Assembly (NCBI RefSeq): GCF_037137075.1
Contig: NZ_JBBBNV010000018.1
Span: forward strand, 1-64,000
Source of the DNA: JBBBNV01 sp037137075
GTDB lineage: Bacteria > Bacillota > Bacilli > Paenibacillales > NBRC-103111
Direction of reading: 5' to 3'
Length of the DNA: 64,000 bases
Made by a program: the position numbers and the translations under genes. Under the pieces are notes generated by a model. The model worked only from the letters and a program-made list of their open reading frames with translations, made no database searches and was not told the origin of the DNA. Of the stretch, positions 41,747 through 50,390 are shown piece by piece (positions within the stretch are counted from its first letter, which is position 1; every line of letters starts with the position of its first letter).

Positions 41747-41860
41747 TTGACGCTAACAAAGATGATTCCTGTACTGTGTAGTGTACGGGAGTCATCTTTT
41801 TGCATTTCCATTGTGATCTTCATGGATTGCGGCGGTGCGGTGATTGCCTCGCACATGTAA
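41747..41860 (+). CDS. possible 37-residue leader peptide upstream of the biotin operon
   Basis: A strong AAGGAGGT (41733-41740) lies 6 nt before a TTG that opens a 37-codon frame ending in TAA at 41858. The peptide reads TLTKMIPVLCSVRESS at its start and contains a hydrophobic stretch CISIVIFMDCGG. A terminator-like hairpin lies within it (41758-41801). It could be a leader peptide or chance, since the biotin operon has its own BirA operator further downstream. Confidence 0.25.
   Translation: MTLTKMIPVLCSVRESSFCISIVIFMDCGGAVIASHM
41758..41801. terminator. terminator-like hairpin
   Basis: AAAGATGATTCCTGTAC pairs with GTACGGGAGTCATCTTT, with two or three mismatches, and is followed by TTGC. 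The T-run is short. It lies 30 bp after element copy B. Confidence 0.5.
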
Positions 41861-41992
41861 CGGGTTATTTCCTTTTTTATTTTTTTCTTGGTTCAGTTCG
41901 GATTTCAGCTAAAGTTGAACGATGTGGGCGAGCTCCTTCGTCTTTTGGATATTGCATCGCGGCAAGGTTCCGGGTACAATGACAATACCTTT

Positions 41993-42029
41993 ATTGTAAA
42001 CCAAAAATTTAATAAATTATGTTTACAAT
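41993..42029. promoter_or_regulatory. BirA operator of the biotin operon
   Basis: ATTGTAAACC (41993-42002) and TGTTTACAAT (42020-42029) form the inverted repeat recognised by biotin-loaded BirA in many bacteria. The AT-rich spacer contains likely promoter elements. The 17-bp separation is slightly longer than the usual 14-16. It lies 94 bp before bioD and should repress the operon when biotin is sufficient. Confidence 0.8.
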
Positions 42030-42122
42030 TAAGAGTGGAAATGAATTGTAGTTCATCCGATATCATTATTTCAAATGTAAATGGCACGAAGTACACGCCA
42101 ATAGGAAAGCAGGTGGATTGCG

Positions 42123-43184
42123 ATGGAGGGTTCCTTGGCTGGCCGGGGACTATTCATTACCGGAACCGATACAGACGTGGGCAAAACGGTCGTTACGGCC
42201 GGAATCGCCGCAGCCCTGCAGCGGGGACGTTTCGCCGGGGAGCCGGGCGCGGTGCGCTTGTGGAAGCCCGTGCAAACCGGGACCTTGCAGCGGACCGTGC
42301 AGGGGGCGTTCGCCCTGCCTGGGCCTGCGAATGTGGCCGGTCAGGTGACATCTGCTCTGTCCAGGCGTGCCGATGAGGTTCGCCGGAGCGGATCTTCAGC
42401 CGGGACGCAAGGAAGGCAGCGGCTGCAAGTTCAGGCCGGTGCATTGGAGGCTGCGGCTGGAGGAGTCGACAGGCGGCAAGCCCAGGCGGATGCCTTGGCT
42501 TATGCAGCCGGAGAGACGGACAGTGCCCGGCTGCTGCGGCTAAGCGGCTTGCGGCACCAATCTGCTGCCGATATCGCCACACTGTCGCTGCCCGAGCCAT
42601 TGGCCCCCTGGATGGCCGCAGAGCGGGCCGGCATCCGAATTGATTACGATGCGCTTGTCCGTGAGGGACAGCGCCGTCTGGCCATCAGCTCTTGTCTGCT
42701 AGTGGAGGGCGCGGGAGGCTTGGCTGTTCCGCTGACCGGGGAGCGGCTCATTGCCGATTTGGCGCAGCAGCTTGGCCTGGCGCTTGTTATCGTGGCCCGG
42801 CCTGCGCTCGGGACGGTCAATCATACGGTGCTGTCTGTGGAGTATGCCCGCAAGCGGGGCTTGTCCGTGGCCGGGATTATTCTGAACGGCTTCCGCGACG
42901 GTGAGCACGATCCGCTGGCCGTACAGGAGAACGTGCGGATGATAGAACGCTTTTGCCCGGGGATTCCGGTGCTTGGCGTGCTGCCGTGGCTGCCTGAGCC
43001 GTCTGCACCTGCAGCGTATGAGTCGGCCGCTGGCGGAAGGCTTCCTTCGCAATCCGGCCGGGATTCGGTTTCATCGTCCGATTTTCTCCGTTCGGAGGAC
43101 GACGCGCTGCGAGCGTGGCGGGAACAGTGGGCCTTCGAGGTCGCCAAGTGTATCAGGCTGGATCGCTTGCTGGATAGGCTGTGA
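42123..43184 (+). CDS. bioD: dethiobiotin synthetase with a ~75-residue insertion
   Basis: This ATP-dependent enzyme closes the ureido ring of dethiobiotin from DAPA and CO2. The P-loop FITGTDTDVGKTVV (11-24), KPVQTG (48-53) and VEGAGGLAVPL are diagnostic. At 353 residues it is far longer than the usual 220-240. A Gly/Ala/Arg/Gln-rich segment of about 75 residues (55-130) lies between the substrate loop and LSGLRHQSA, and the C-terminus is extended. The frame stays open and the catalytic parts look complete, so it is probably functional. It is the first gene after the BirA operator. Confidence 0.88.
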   Translation: MEGSLAGRGLFITGTDTDVGKTVVTAGIAAALQRGRFAGEPGAVRLWKPVQTGTLQRTVQGAFALPGPANVAGQVTSALSRRADEVRRSGSSAGTQGRQRLQVQAGALEAAAGGVDRRQAQADALAYAAGETDSARLLRLSGLRHQSAADIATLSLPEPLAPWMAAERAGIRIDYDALVREGQRRLAISSCLLVEGAGGLAVPLTGERLIADLAQQLGLALVIVARPALGTVNHTVLSVEYARKRGLSVAGIILNGFRDGEHDPLAVQENVRMIERFCPGIPVLGVLPWLPEPSAPAAYESAAGGRLPSQSGRDSVSSSDFLRSEDDALRAWREQWAFEVAKCIRLDRLLDRL

Positions 43185-43280
43185 GCTTGTGCGCAGACGG
43201 ACGGGCAAGGATAGGCCGGATTGCACAGAAAGCCGGGTCGCCTGCTGGAAGGTTATTGATTCAAGAAAGGAAGGGTATGG

Positions 43281-44273
43281 ATGATTGAATTTCGTACGAA
43301 ATGGGATGGATATGCGGAGAAAGCGCTGCAGGGCGAGCTGCTGACGCCTGAGGAAGGACTGTCGGTGCTGGAAGCGGAGGATGATGAGTTGCTGGCCTTG
43401 CTGCAGGCGGCGTTCCGGGTACGCAGGCACTACTACGGCAAAAAGGTGAAGCTGAACCTCATTATTAACGCTAAAAGCGGTCTGTGTCCCGAGGACTGCG
43501 GCTACTGTTCACAGTCGATCATTTCTACCGCACCCGTATCCAAATATCCGCTGCTCGACAAGAACGTGCTTGTCGACGGAGCGCGCAAGGCGATGGACAT
43601 GCAGGCGGGTACTTACTGTATCGTTGCCAGCGGCCGGGGGCCGTCCGCCAAGGAGCTGGATCAGGTCATTGAAGCCGTGAAGGAAATTAAAGCGACGATG
43701 CCGATGAAGATTTGCGCCTGTCTGGGTATCCTGTCCCGCGAACAGGCTGGACGGCTGAAGGAGGCCGGGGTTGATCGGTACAACCATAATCTAAACACGA
43801 GTAAAAGCAATTTCGCTGCTATTACCACTACCCACACGTATGAGGATCGGGTGCATACTGTTGAGCAGGCGCAGGCATCCGGCATGTCCCCGTGCTCAGG
43901 CTGTATCGTCGGGATGGGCGAGACGAACCGGGAGATTGTAGATATCGGCTATGCGCTGAGGGAACTGGGCGCGGATTCTATTCCGGTCAATTTTCTCAAT
44001 CCGATCCCCGGCACCCCGCTGGCTGACAACCGCGAGCTGAACCCCCGCAAATGCCTGAAGGTGCTGGCTTTATTTCGTTTCCTGTGTCCGACCAAGGAAA
44101 TCCGGGTCTCGGGCGGTCGCGAGGTCAACCTGCGTTCCCTGCAGGCGCTGGGGCTGTATGCGGCCAACTCCATTTTTGTCGGAGATTATTTGACGACGGA
44201 GGGCCAGGCGGCAACGGCGGATCATCAAATGATCGAGGATCTGGGCTTTGAAATCGAGCGATGCGCGTTATAG
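43281..44273 (+). CDS. bioB: biotin synthase
   Basis: A 330-residue radical SAM enzyme that inserts sulfur into dethiobiotin. The [4Fe-4S]/SAM motif CPEDCGYC gives Cys69, Cys73 and Cys76. YNHNLNTSKSNF and NFLNPIPGTPLAD are standard BioB segments. Length is normal, with no insertion, unlike the other genes of the operon. GGAAGGGT precedes the ATG. It lies 96 bp after bioD in the same operon. Confidence 0.97.
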   Translation: MIEFRTKWDGYAEKALQGELLTPEEGLSVLEAEDDELLALLQAAFRVRRHYYGKKVKLNLIINAKSGLCPEDCGYCSQSIISTAPVSKYPLLDKNVLVDGARKAMDMQAGTYCIVASGRGPSAKELDQVIEAVKEIKATMPMKICACLGILSREQAGRLKEAGVDRYNHNLNTSKSNFAAITTTHTYEDRVHTVEQAQASGMSPCSGCIVGMGETNREIVDIGYALRELGADSIPVNFLNPIPGTPLADNRELNPRKCLKVLALFRFLCPTKEIRVSGGREVNLRSLQALGLYAANSIFVGDYLTTEGQAATADHQMIEDLGFEIERCAL

Positions 44274-44306
44274 ACCTCCGGCGGAGCAGGGAAGGGGCAA
44301 ATAAGA

Positions 44307-45746
44307 GTGGCTGACAGCGGGGACAGGCAGCGCTTGAACACGGGCCATCCCGAAGCACTCCGGGGGGAGCTGCGGGAGGAGCCTTCTTTGATACAGCCTG
44401 CGGGCAGGGCGGAAGCCTTGTCCGCCTCCGGGGGCAGCTGCCGGATCGGAGCTGGGGCCGTGGACAAGGCCGCTCCAGCAGCTCAGGGCTTGCCCGGACA
44501 GGAGCGGGAGACCAGGGAAGCCTCCGGGCCAGACACGCATCAAGGCAGCACGCATGACTGGATGCAAGAGGAGCTGGCGCAGCTTAGGGAGGAGGCACAG
44601 CTTCGCAGTCTCCGTTCCACCCTGATACAAAATGACGGGTGGCTGGTACAGGATGGTCGAAGACTTCTGAACTTATCGAGTAACCATTATTTGGGGCTAG
44701 CGCACAATTTGGACGCGGAAGCGCTGGAGGAGCTGCAGGTTCAAGCTGCGGCATGGGGCGGCAGTACGGGCACCGGCTCGACCGCTTCAAGGCTTATCAC
44801 TGGCGGCAACCCGGTGCTTGCCGGCTTTGAAGCGGAATTGGCGGCATTCAAAGGCACGGAAGGCAGCCTGCTGTTCGGCAGCGGCTATCAGGCGAATGTC
44901 GGTATTATTCAGGCCCTTGCAGGGCGCGGGGACACGGTGTTCAGTGATCGGCTGAACCATGCCAGCATTACCGACGGTATTGTGCTCAGCCGCGCCGATC
45001 ACAGGCGCTACCGGCACCGGGATTTGGACCAGCTGGAGGCGATGCTCCGCAAAACGAGGCTGGAGCAAACAAGCCGGCGGCTGCTCATTGTAACCGATGC
45101 TGTATTCAGTATGGACGGCACGATAGCACCGCTTGCCGAGCTGGTCTGGTTGAAGCAGCGCTACGGGGCGATGCTGATGGTGGATGAAGCCCATAGCGGA
45201 GGGATTTACGGAGCCGAGGGGCAGGGGCTTGTACATGCGCTGGGCCTGACCGCTGCCGTCGATGTTCAAATGGGCACGTTCGGCAAGGCGTACGGCTGCT
45301 ATGGGGCCTATGCTGCCGGGGATCGGCTGCTGATAGAGTATTTGGTTAATAAAGCCCGTCCGCTTATTTATACGACGGCGCTGCCGCCGCTGATGGTGCT
45401 ATGTATCAGCCGGCAATGGCGTATGGCCCGCCGGGAAGGCTGGCGGCGGCAGGCGCTGCTGGACAAGTCGGCGCGCTTTCGGTCCCGGCTGCAGGAGGCC
45501 GGGCTGGATACCTGCGGCAGCAGCAGCCATATTATCCCGGTCCTGGCCGGGGATAATTCCGCTGCCGTCAAGCTTAGTGCCCGGCTGCGGGAGGCCGGGC
45601 TGGCCGCAGTAGCGATCCGGCCCCCGACCGTTCCGGAGGGCACGGCGCGTATCCGCTTTACGCTGATGGCGACTCAGCGGCAGCAGGATTTGGACCGGGC
45701 GGCGGAGACGATTATTCAGGTCAGCAGGGAGCTGGAACGATGCTGA
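44307..45746 (+). CDS. bioF: 8-amino-7-oxononanoate synthase with N-terminal extension
   Basis: A PLP enzyme joining pimeloyl-ACP (or pimeloyl-CoA) and alanine in biotin synthesis. SSNHYLGLAH, GSTGTGSTASRL, DEAHSGGIYG and the PLP lysine in GTFGKAYGCYGA are conserved. The GTG at 44307 has GGAAGGGG upstream and gives 479 residues, about 90 more than usual. The extra N-terminal 85 residues are hydrophilic and low in complexity. An internal ATG at 44562 (residue 86) would give a normal-length enzyme but lacks a ribosome binding site. Its last codons overlap bioH by 7 nt. Confidence 0.92.
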   Translation: MADSGDRQRLNTGHPEALRGELREEPSLIQPAGRAEALSASGGSCRIGAGAVDKAAPAAQGLPGQERETREASGPDTHQGSTHDWMQEELAQLREEAQLRSLRSTLIQNDGWLVQDGRRLLNLSSNHYLGLAHNLDAEALEELQVQAAAWGGSTGTGSTASRLITGGNPVLAGFEAELAAFKGTEGSLLFGSGYQANVGIIQALAGRGDTVFSDRLNHASITDGIVLSRADHRRYRHRDLDQLEAMLRKTRLEQTSRRLLIVTDAVFSMDGTIAPLAELVWLKQRYGAMLMVDEAHSGGIYGAEGQGLVHALGLTAAVDVQMGTFGKAYGCYGAYAAGDRLLIEYLVNKARPLIYTTALPPLMVLCISRQWRMARREGWRRQALLDKSARFRSRLQEAGLDTCGSSSHIIPVLAGDNSAAVKLSARLREAGLAAVAIRPPTVPEGTARIRFTLMATQRQQDLDRAAETIIQVSRELERC

Positions 45747-46579
45747 ATATGCTATGGGTGCATGGCTGGGGGGCTTCGCCAGAGTTATGGCGGCAGGACG
45801 TAGAGCGGGAGCTGCCGCAGCACTGCCACGTGTTTTTTAGCTATAAGGGCTGCCGGACGATAGCCGAGGCCAGACACCGGCTTCTTGAGGTGCTGAATCG
45901 GGGACAGGGGGAAGCTTCCATCGAAGATCAGGCCGCCCCGGGACAGCCGTGGGTGGTTGTCGGCTGGTCGCTGGGCGGCCTGCTGGCATTGGATGCCCTG
46001 CATCAGGACCGGTGCAGGGCGGAGCGGCTGACGGAATCGGCGGAGTCATTCCCGGCTGCCCGGCCCGTAGCGTTGGACGGTGCGCAGCGCACGGCGGATC
46101 GCGAGTCGATACATGCTGGCAGTCCACACCGGCTGATTCTTGTCGACAGTACGCTGCGCTTCGCAGACCGTGATCGCAGCCGTGGCTGGCCGCCCCGTGT
46201 ACTGGCGCGCATGCGCGAGCAGCTGGCGGTCTCCCCGCAGGAGACGCTGGAGCAGTTCGCTCGCTCCATGTTTACGGCAGCGGAGCTGCAGCAGCCGGTG
46301 GTTTCGGCCCTGCTTCAGTTATGGTGCTCCGATATGAACCCGGAGCTGCTCCTGGATGGACTGGGCTATTTGGAGGCAACCGACCTTACCCCGATTTGGC
46401 CCTTATCCGCCCGGATTCAGGTGCACTGGATTCACGGCGGGAGCGATAGTATTTGTCCGCAGGGAGCTATTCCTGCGGAGACGGCGGCTGAGGCCCTTCT
46501 GCTTCCGGATGCGGGACATGCCCCCTTCTTGACGAGTCCGGAACGCTTTTATGCAGGAATAAGGAGTTTTCTTGAATGA
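45740..46579 (+). CDS. bioH: BioH-like alpha/beta hydrolase (pimeloyl-ACP methyl ester esterase)
   Basis: A 279-residue hydrolase in the biotin operon, expected to free pimeloyl-ACP from its methyl ester. WVHGWGASPELW forms the oxyanion region. VVGWSLGG holds the nucleophile (Ser77), GGSDSICP a candidate Asp and DAGHAPF the catalytic His (about 260). A hydrophilic stretch of about 40 residues (89-128) lies after the nucleophile elbow, longer than in typical BioH. It overlaps both neighbours (bioF by 7 nt, bioC by 4 nt), indicating translational coupling. The exact esterase subtype is inferred from position. Confidence 0.85.
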   Translation: MLNMLWVHGWGASPELWRQDVERELPQHCHVFFSYKGCRTIAEARHRLLEVLNRGQGEASIEDQAAPGQPWVVVGWSLGGLLALDALHQDRCRAERLTESAESFPAARPVALDGAQRTADRESIHAGSPHRLILVDSTLRFADRDRSRGWPPRVLARMREQLAVSPQETLEQFARSMFTAAELQQPVVSALLQLWCSDMNPELLLDGLGYLEATDLTPIWPLSARIQVHWIHGGSDSICPQGAIPAETAAEALLLPDAGHAPFLTSPERFYAGIRSFLE

Positions 46580-47775
46580 AGATGGATAAGACGCTGATAC
46601 GGAAGCATTTTGACCGCCATGCCCATGAATATGACCATTACACTGTGGTGCAGAAGCAGATGGTGAGGCGGCTGATGACGCTGCTGAAGGAGCAGTATCC
46701 GAACGAAGGACGGGGGAGCGGCGCACCGGAATCGGTTGTTCGCCATCAGGCCAACTTCGCTGTGCCGATGTCCATTCTGGAAATCGGCTGCGGCACAGGC
46801 CGGCTTACGGCGGAGCTGCTGGAGGCTTTTCCCCACGCGCGTATCACCGTGCTGGACTTGTCGGAACGGATGCTGGAGGAGACGCGGCGCAGGGCTGGCC
46901 CCCATGCCGACAGAGTCCGGTTTGTCACGGGAGATGCGGAGCGGCTCCTCTGTACCGGGCATCCATTGCGCCGATCAGGGGCGCATGCTCACGGTCAGTT
47001 GCACGAGGACTGTCCGGACGGTCGGACCGGCGCGGGGCGGGAGGGTCTCCGGGGGCGCCCGGACAAGACTGATATGCAGCAGGAAGGGGAGCGGGGTCAT
47101 GGGGCTGGCTGCACCGGGAGCAAGCAGGAGGGGGACCACGAGCGCCCGGACGGGCAGATTGGCATCGAGCGGGAGGGTACTCAGCGTGAAGCGGGGGGAG
47201 CAGCAGTAGACTCCGTATCCGCAGCGCTGGACGCTTCCTACGATCTGATTGCTTCCAGTGCAACCTTCCAGTGGCTGAATGACCCTTTCGCCACAATGCA
47301 GGCCTGTCTGAAGCGCCTGGCGCCATCGGGCGTCCTGGCCTTTGCAACGTTTGGTCCGGCTACATTTCATGAGCTTCATTATGCTTTTGCCGCTGCGGAG
47401 AAGGAGCTGGGCCTGCCGTACAGGCCGCACGGCCAGGCGTATTTGTCCGCAGCGGATTGGAAGCGGGCCGTTATGAGCGGCTCCTGGTCCGGCCGCTTGC
47501 AGTGGAGGGAGGAGCTGCACTCCCTGTTTTATCCTACAGTCCGCACCTTTCTGCGGCATGTGCAGAGGGCCGGAGCAGGCAATGCGCTTGCCCTGCCCGG
47601 GGGGCCGGAGGGGGATGCCGGTGAGCCTGCAAATCATCCGGCCGCGGCTGGCTCGCCGCCGCTTAGCAGGAAGCTGCTTACAGCGATGGAGCAGGCGTAC
47701 CGGGACAATTTTTCCGGCGGAGATCAAGGAATTCGAGTTACTTATGAGGTGTTTTACGGACTTGTCCGCGTTTAG
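46576..47775 (+). CDS. bioC: malonyl-ACP O-methyltransferase with a ~90-residue insertion
   Basis: A SAM-dependent methyltransferase that starts pimelate synthesis by methylating malonyl-ACP. KHFDRHAHEYDHY near the N-terminus, the SAM motif ILEIGCGTGRLT (67-78), LDLSERML and ATFQWLNDPF are BioC-specific. It has 399 residues against the usual 250-280. A hydrophilic Gly/Arg/Glu-rich insertion (about 126-215), with three loose copies of a PDG..REG pattern, sits before the last SAM-fold strands. A smaller Gly/Pro insertion lies near 345-365. The start overlaps the bioH stop as ATGA. A strong terminator follows. Confidence 0.9.
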   Translation: MKMDKTLIRKHFDRHAHEYDHYTVVQKQMVRRLMTLLKEQYPNEGRGSGAPESVVRHQANFAVPMSILEIGCGTGRLTAELLEAFPHARITVLDLSERMLEETRRRAGPHADRVRFVTGDAERLLCTGHPLRRSGAHAHGQLHEDCPDGRTGAGREGLRGRPDKTDMQQEGERGHGAGCTGSKQEGDHERPDGQIGIEREGTQREAGGAAVDSVSAALDASYDLIASSATFQWLNDPFATMQACLKRLAPSGVLAFATFGPATFHELHYAFAAAEKELGLPYRPHGQAYLSAADWKRAVMSGSWSGRLQWREELHSLFYPTVRTFLRHVQRAGAGNALALPGGPEGDAGEPANHPAAAGSPPLSRKLLTAMEQAYRDNFSGGDQGIRVTYEVFYGLVRV

Positions 47776-47794
47776 CCTGCTCCAGGCTCATGCG

Positions 47795-47841
47795 CAAATA
47801 AAGCTCATCCCCTGCTGCTGGCAGGGGATGAGCTTTATTTG
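47795..47841. terminator. 21-bp perfect hairpin ending the biotin operon
   Basis: The segment 47795-47815 (CAAATAAAGC, then TCATCCCCTGC) pairs perfectly with 47821-47841 around a 5-nt loop. The right arm ends TTTATTTG, so it can terminate on the plus strand. Confidence 0.85.
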
Positions 47842-47861
47842 TCGTAGCGGAGGGGGAGAAT

Positions 47862-47923
47862 CCGCACCGCGCGCAGCTCCCAGCGCGCGGCGCTTCGCTG
47901 CATGACGGCGGTCGGTCGACCAC
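47862..47923 (+). repeat. interspersed palindromic element, copy C
   Basis: A 62-bp copy with the arms CACCGCGCGC and GCGCGCGGCG (one A/C mismatch) and the terminal GGTCGGTCGACCAC. It lies 21 bp after the biotin operon terminator. Confidence 0.85.
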
Positions 47924-47954
47924 ACGGTGCTTCTGTCCAATCCAGCTTTTGAAA

Positions 47955-48000
47955 TGCTTGATTTGTAGTTAGCGATGTTTATTCTTCGTTATATCAAGCA
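47955..48000. promoter_or_regulatory. inverted repeat upstream of the ABC transporter operon
   Basis: TGCTTGAT (47955-47962) and ATCAAGCA (47993-48000) form a perfect 8-bp inverted repeat separated by 30 AT-rich bases, 76 bp before the solute-binding protein gene. It is a candidate operator for the sugar transporter operon. Confidence 0.35.
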
Positions 48001-48075
48001 CATACTACCTTCTAGTAAGCTGAATATGTAACCGATAACATTCCACATTTCATTCGTTCAGGGAGGTCACACCAG

Positions 48076-49416
48076 ATGAGAAAAACATGGAGCCGCATGG
48101 TTGGAACAGGGCTTGCCGCTGTTCTGGCTGTAGGATTGATTGCGGGCTGCGCGGGCAAAACCGCAACGCCGTCCCCGGATACAACGAAACAGGGGGCAGC
48201 GGGCGGAGGCAAGCCGTTTGAAGGCAGAACCTTGACGCTCGTTACTGCCAACCACCCGTGGGGGGAAGCGATTAAGCCGCTAATCCCAGATTTTGAAGCG
48301 GCCACCGGGATGAAGGTGAAGGTAGAGAGCTACTTCGAGGACCAGCTGACACAGAAGCTGACGGTCCAGTTCACCTCCGGTTCGGCCACACCGGATGTAT
48401 TCATGTACCGCCCGCTGCAGGAAGGCAAGCTGTTCTACAAAAACGGCTGGGTGCAGGCGCTGGATGATTACTCCGGCAAGGATGCCAATTACGATTTCGC
48501 CGATTTCTCCAAGTCCTCGATTGGTTCTACCACGGTAGACGGCAAGCTTGCGGGGATTCCGATTATTACAGAGCAAGAGATTTTGTACTACCGCAAGGAT
48601 TTGCTGCAGCAGGCCGGTATTGCCGTGCCCAAAACACTGGATGAGCTGACCGCCGCGGTGAAGAAGCTGCATGACCCGGCCAAGGAGCAGTACGGCTTCG
48701 TTGCTCGCGGCCAGCGCTCGCCTCTTGTTACGCAGGTATCGTCGTTCCTGTTCTCGGAGGGCGCAGATTTCACCAATGGAGACAAGGCGGCAATCAATAC
48801 GCCGGAAGCGGTGAAGGCGTTTACGACCTACGGCACGCTGCTGAAGGATTTCGGGCCTCCGGGAGTGCTGAACATGTCCTGGCCGCAAGCGTTCGGCGTA
48901 TTCGCGCAAGGCAAGGTTGCCTTCATGACAGATGCCAACTCGCTGTACAGCAACGTCACGGACCCGTCCAAATCGCAGGTGTCGGACAAAGTCGGCTTCG
49001 CGGTGTTCCCGGGCGGCAAAGCCGGCTCCAAGCCGTACAGCATCACTTCCTGGGGTCTGGCGATGAACTCGAAGGCTGCCAATAAGGATGCGGCATGGGA
49101 GTTCATTAAGTGGGCGACCAGCAAGGACATCGTGCTGAAAACACAGCAAAAAGGCAACCCGGGCGCTCGTGCCTCGGTATGGGATAAACCGGAAGGCGCC
49201 ACAGGCTTCCCGGCTGAGCTGGTGCCGATTATTAAGGAAAGCTCTGCTGTCGGCATCGATCATGACCGTCCGGTCGTGATCAGCGTGAGTGAAGCCCGCG
49301 ACGCTGTCGGGGAAATTGTACAGAAGGTCATGTCGGGCGACCCGAACATTCAGGATGTGGCCAACAAAGCCAATGACGCGCTGCAGGCCATTATGGACAA
49401 GGACAAAACGAAATAA
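48076..49416 (+). CDS. extracellular solute-binding lipoprotein of a sugar ABC importer
   Basis: A 446-residue family 1 solute-binding protein with a lipoprotein signal (LIAGC, Cys25). It captures a carbohydrate outside the cell and delivers it to the two downstream permeases. Family marks are IPDFEAATGMKVKVES, TPDVFMYRPLQEG and AAWEFIKWATS. GGGAGGTC precedes the ATG. A small hairpin after the gene (49432) would lower downstream expression, the usual way of making more binding protein than permease. The galactonate pathway genes in the same cluster suggest a sugar acid, galactoside or uronate-containing oligosaccharide as substrate. Confidence 0.9.
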   Translation: MRKTWSRMVGTGLAAVLAVGLIAGCAGKTATPSPDTTKQGAAGGGKPFEGRTLTLVTANHPWGEAIKPLIPDFEAATGMKVKVESYFEDQLTQKLTVQFTSGSATPDVFMYRPLQEGKLFYKNGWVQALDDYSGKDANYDFADFSKSSIGSTTVDGKLAGIPIITEQEILYYRKDLLQQAGIAVPKTLDELTAAVKKLHDPAKEQYGFVARGQRSPLVTQVSSFLFSEGADFTNGDKAAINTPEAVKAFTTYGTLLKDFGPPGVLNMSWPQAFGVFAQGKVAFMTDANSLYSNVTDPSKSQVSDKVGFAVFPGGKAGSKPYSITSWGLAMNSKAANKDAAWEFIKWATSKDIVLKTQQKGNPGARASVWDKPEGATGFPAELVPIIKESSAVGIDHDRPVVISVSEARDAVGEIVQKVMSGDPNIQDVANKANDALQAIMDKDKTK

Positions 49417-49431
49417 TAGCTCTGCCAAACG

Positions 49432-49458
49432 AAAGGGCCATGTCATTGTGGCCCTTTT
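49432..49458 (+). terminator. attenuating hairpin between binding protein and permease genes
   Basis: AAAGGGCCA (49432-49440) pairs with TGGCCCTTT (49449-49457), followed by TTG. The weak T-run should allow partial read-through to the permease genes. Confidence 0.65.
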
Positions 49459-49508
49459 GTAAATTCTGACTTCGGGGCGGACCATGGTTTCGAGAAAGGG
49501 TGAGAAGG

Positions 49509-50390
49509 ATGCCAACCGGCTGGATTGACCGTAATTTGAAGTGGATTTATACACTTCCGGCAGTTATTTTCGTGCTGCTGATGATGCTGTTCCCGATTAT
49601 ATACACCTTCCGTCTCAGCTTCTATGAATGGAGCATGTCGGCGACCACGCCGCCGGCCTGGGTCGGTCTTGATAATTACAAAGCGCTGTTTGCCGATACC
49701 CGGTTCTGGCACGCGGTCGGATCGACCTTTTATTTTACGATTGTGGCATTGGCCGCCGAAATGGTTTTGGGCGTTCTGATTGCCGTGCTGCTGGCCCGGG
49801 AGTTCAAAGGGAAAAATATCGTCAAAACGATTTTCCTGCTGCCGATGGTCGCAACACCTGTGGCGATGGGCTTGGTATGGATGTTGATTTACCAGCCGAC
49901 GATCGGGGTGGCAAACCAAATGCTGAAAGCGTTCGGCTTTAAGCCGCTCCTGTGGCTGGCTTCGGAAAGCCAGGTGCTGCCGTCGCTCATTATTATTGAC
50001 GTCTGGGAGTGGACGCCGATGATCTCGCTCATTATTATGGCGGGTATTGCAACATTGCCTTCCGATCCTTATGAGGCGGCCGATGTGGACGGGGCTTCGG
50101 CATGGCGCAAGTTCGTGTCGATTACGCTTCCCCTGCTGCGTCCGACGATCCTGGTTGCGGCGATGCTGCGTCTTATTGACGTTATCAAGACGTTTGATAT
50201 TATTTATGCAACAACCCAAGGCGGGCCAAACTTTGCTTCCGAGACGCTCAACCTGTACGGCTATGTGCTCGGGTTCCAGTACTTCAAGCTGGGCATGGCT
50301 TCAGCGCTGCTGGTGCTGTTCTTCCTGCTCGTTATGGCTCTGACGTTATTCCTGATTTGGATGCGTAAGCGATTGGAGGCGGCAGCATGA
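49509..50390 (+). CDS. sugar ABC transporter permease, MalF/LplB type
   Basis: A 293-residue membrane protein with six helices. The EAA loop that contacts the ATPase is visible as PYEAADVDGASAWRKFVSITLPLL. The ATG at 49509 is spaced correctly from GAAAGGG; the in-frame GTG at 49500 is too close. It overlaps the second permease as ATGA. No ATPase gene lies in the cluster, as is normal when a shared MsmX-type ATPase energises several importers. Confidence 0.93.
   Translation: MPTGWIDRNLKWIYTLPAVIFVLLMMLFPIIYTFRLSFYEWSMSATTPPAWVGLDNYKALFADTRFWHAVGSTFYFTIVALAAEMVLGVLIAVLLAREFKGKNIVKTIFLLPMVATPVAMGLVWMLIYQPTIGVANQMLKAFGFKPLLWLASESQVLPSLIIIDVWEWTPMISLIIMAGIATLPSDPYEAADVDGASAWRKFVSITLPLLRPTILVAAMLRLIDVIKTFDIIYATTQGGPNFASETLNLYGYVLGFQYFKLGMASALLVLFFLLVMALTLFLIWMRKRLEAAA

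Noticed and set aside
47738..47923. Minus-strand small proteins starting at the interspersed elements
   Set aside because: The shared peptide comes from the repeated DNA element; no ribosome binding site or independent conservation is visible.
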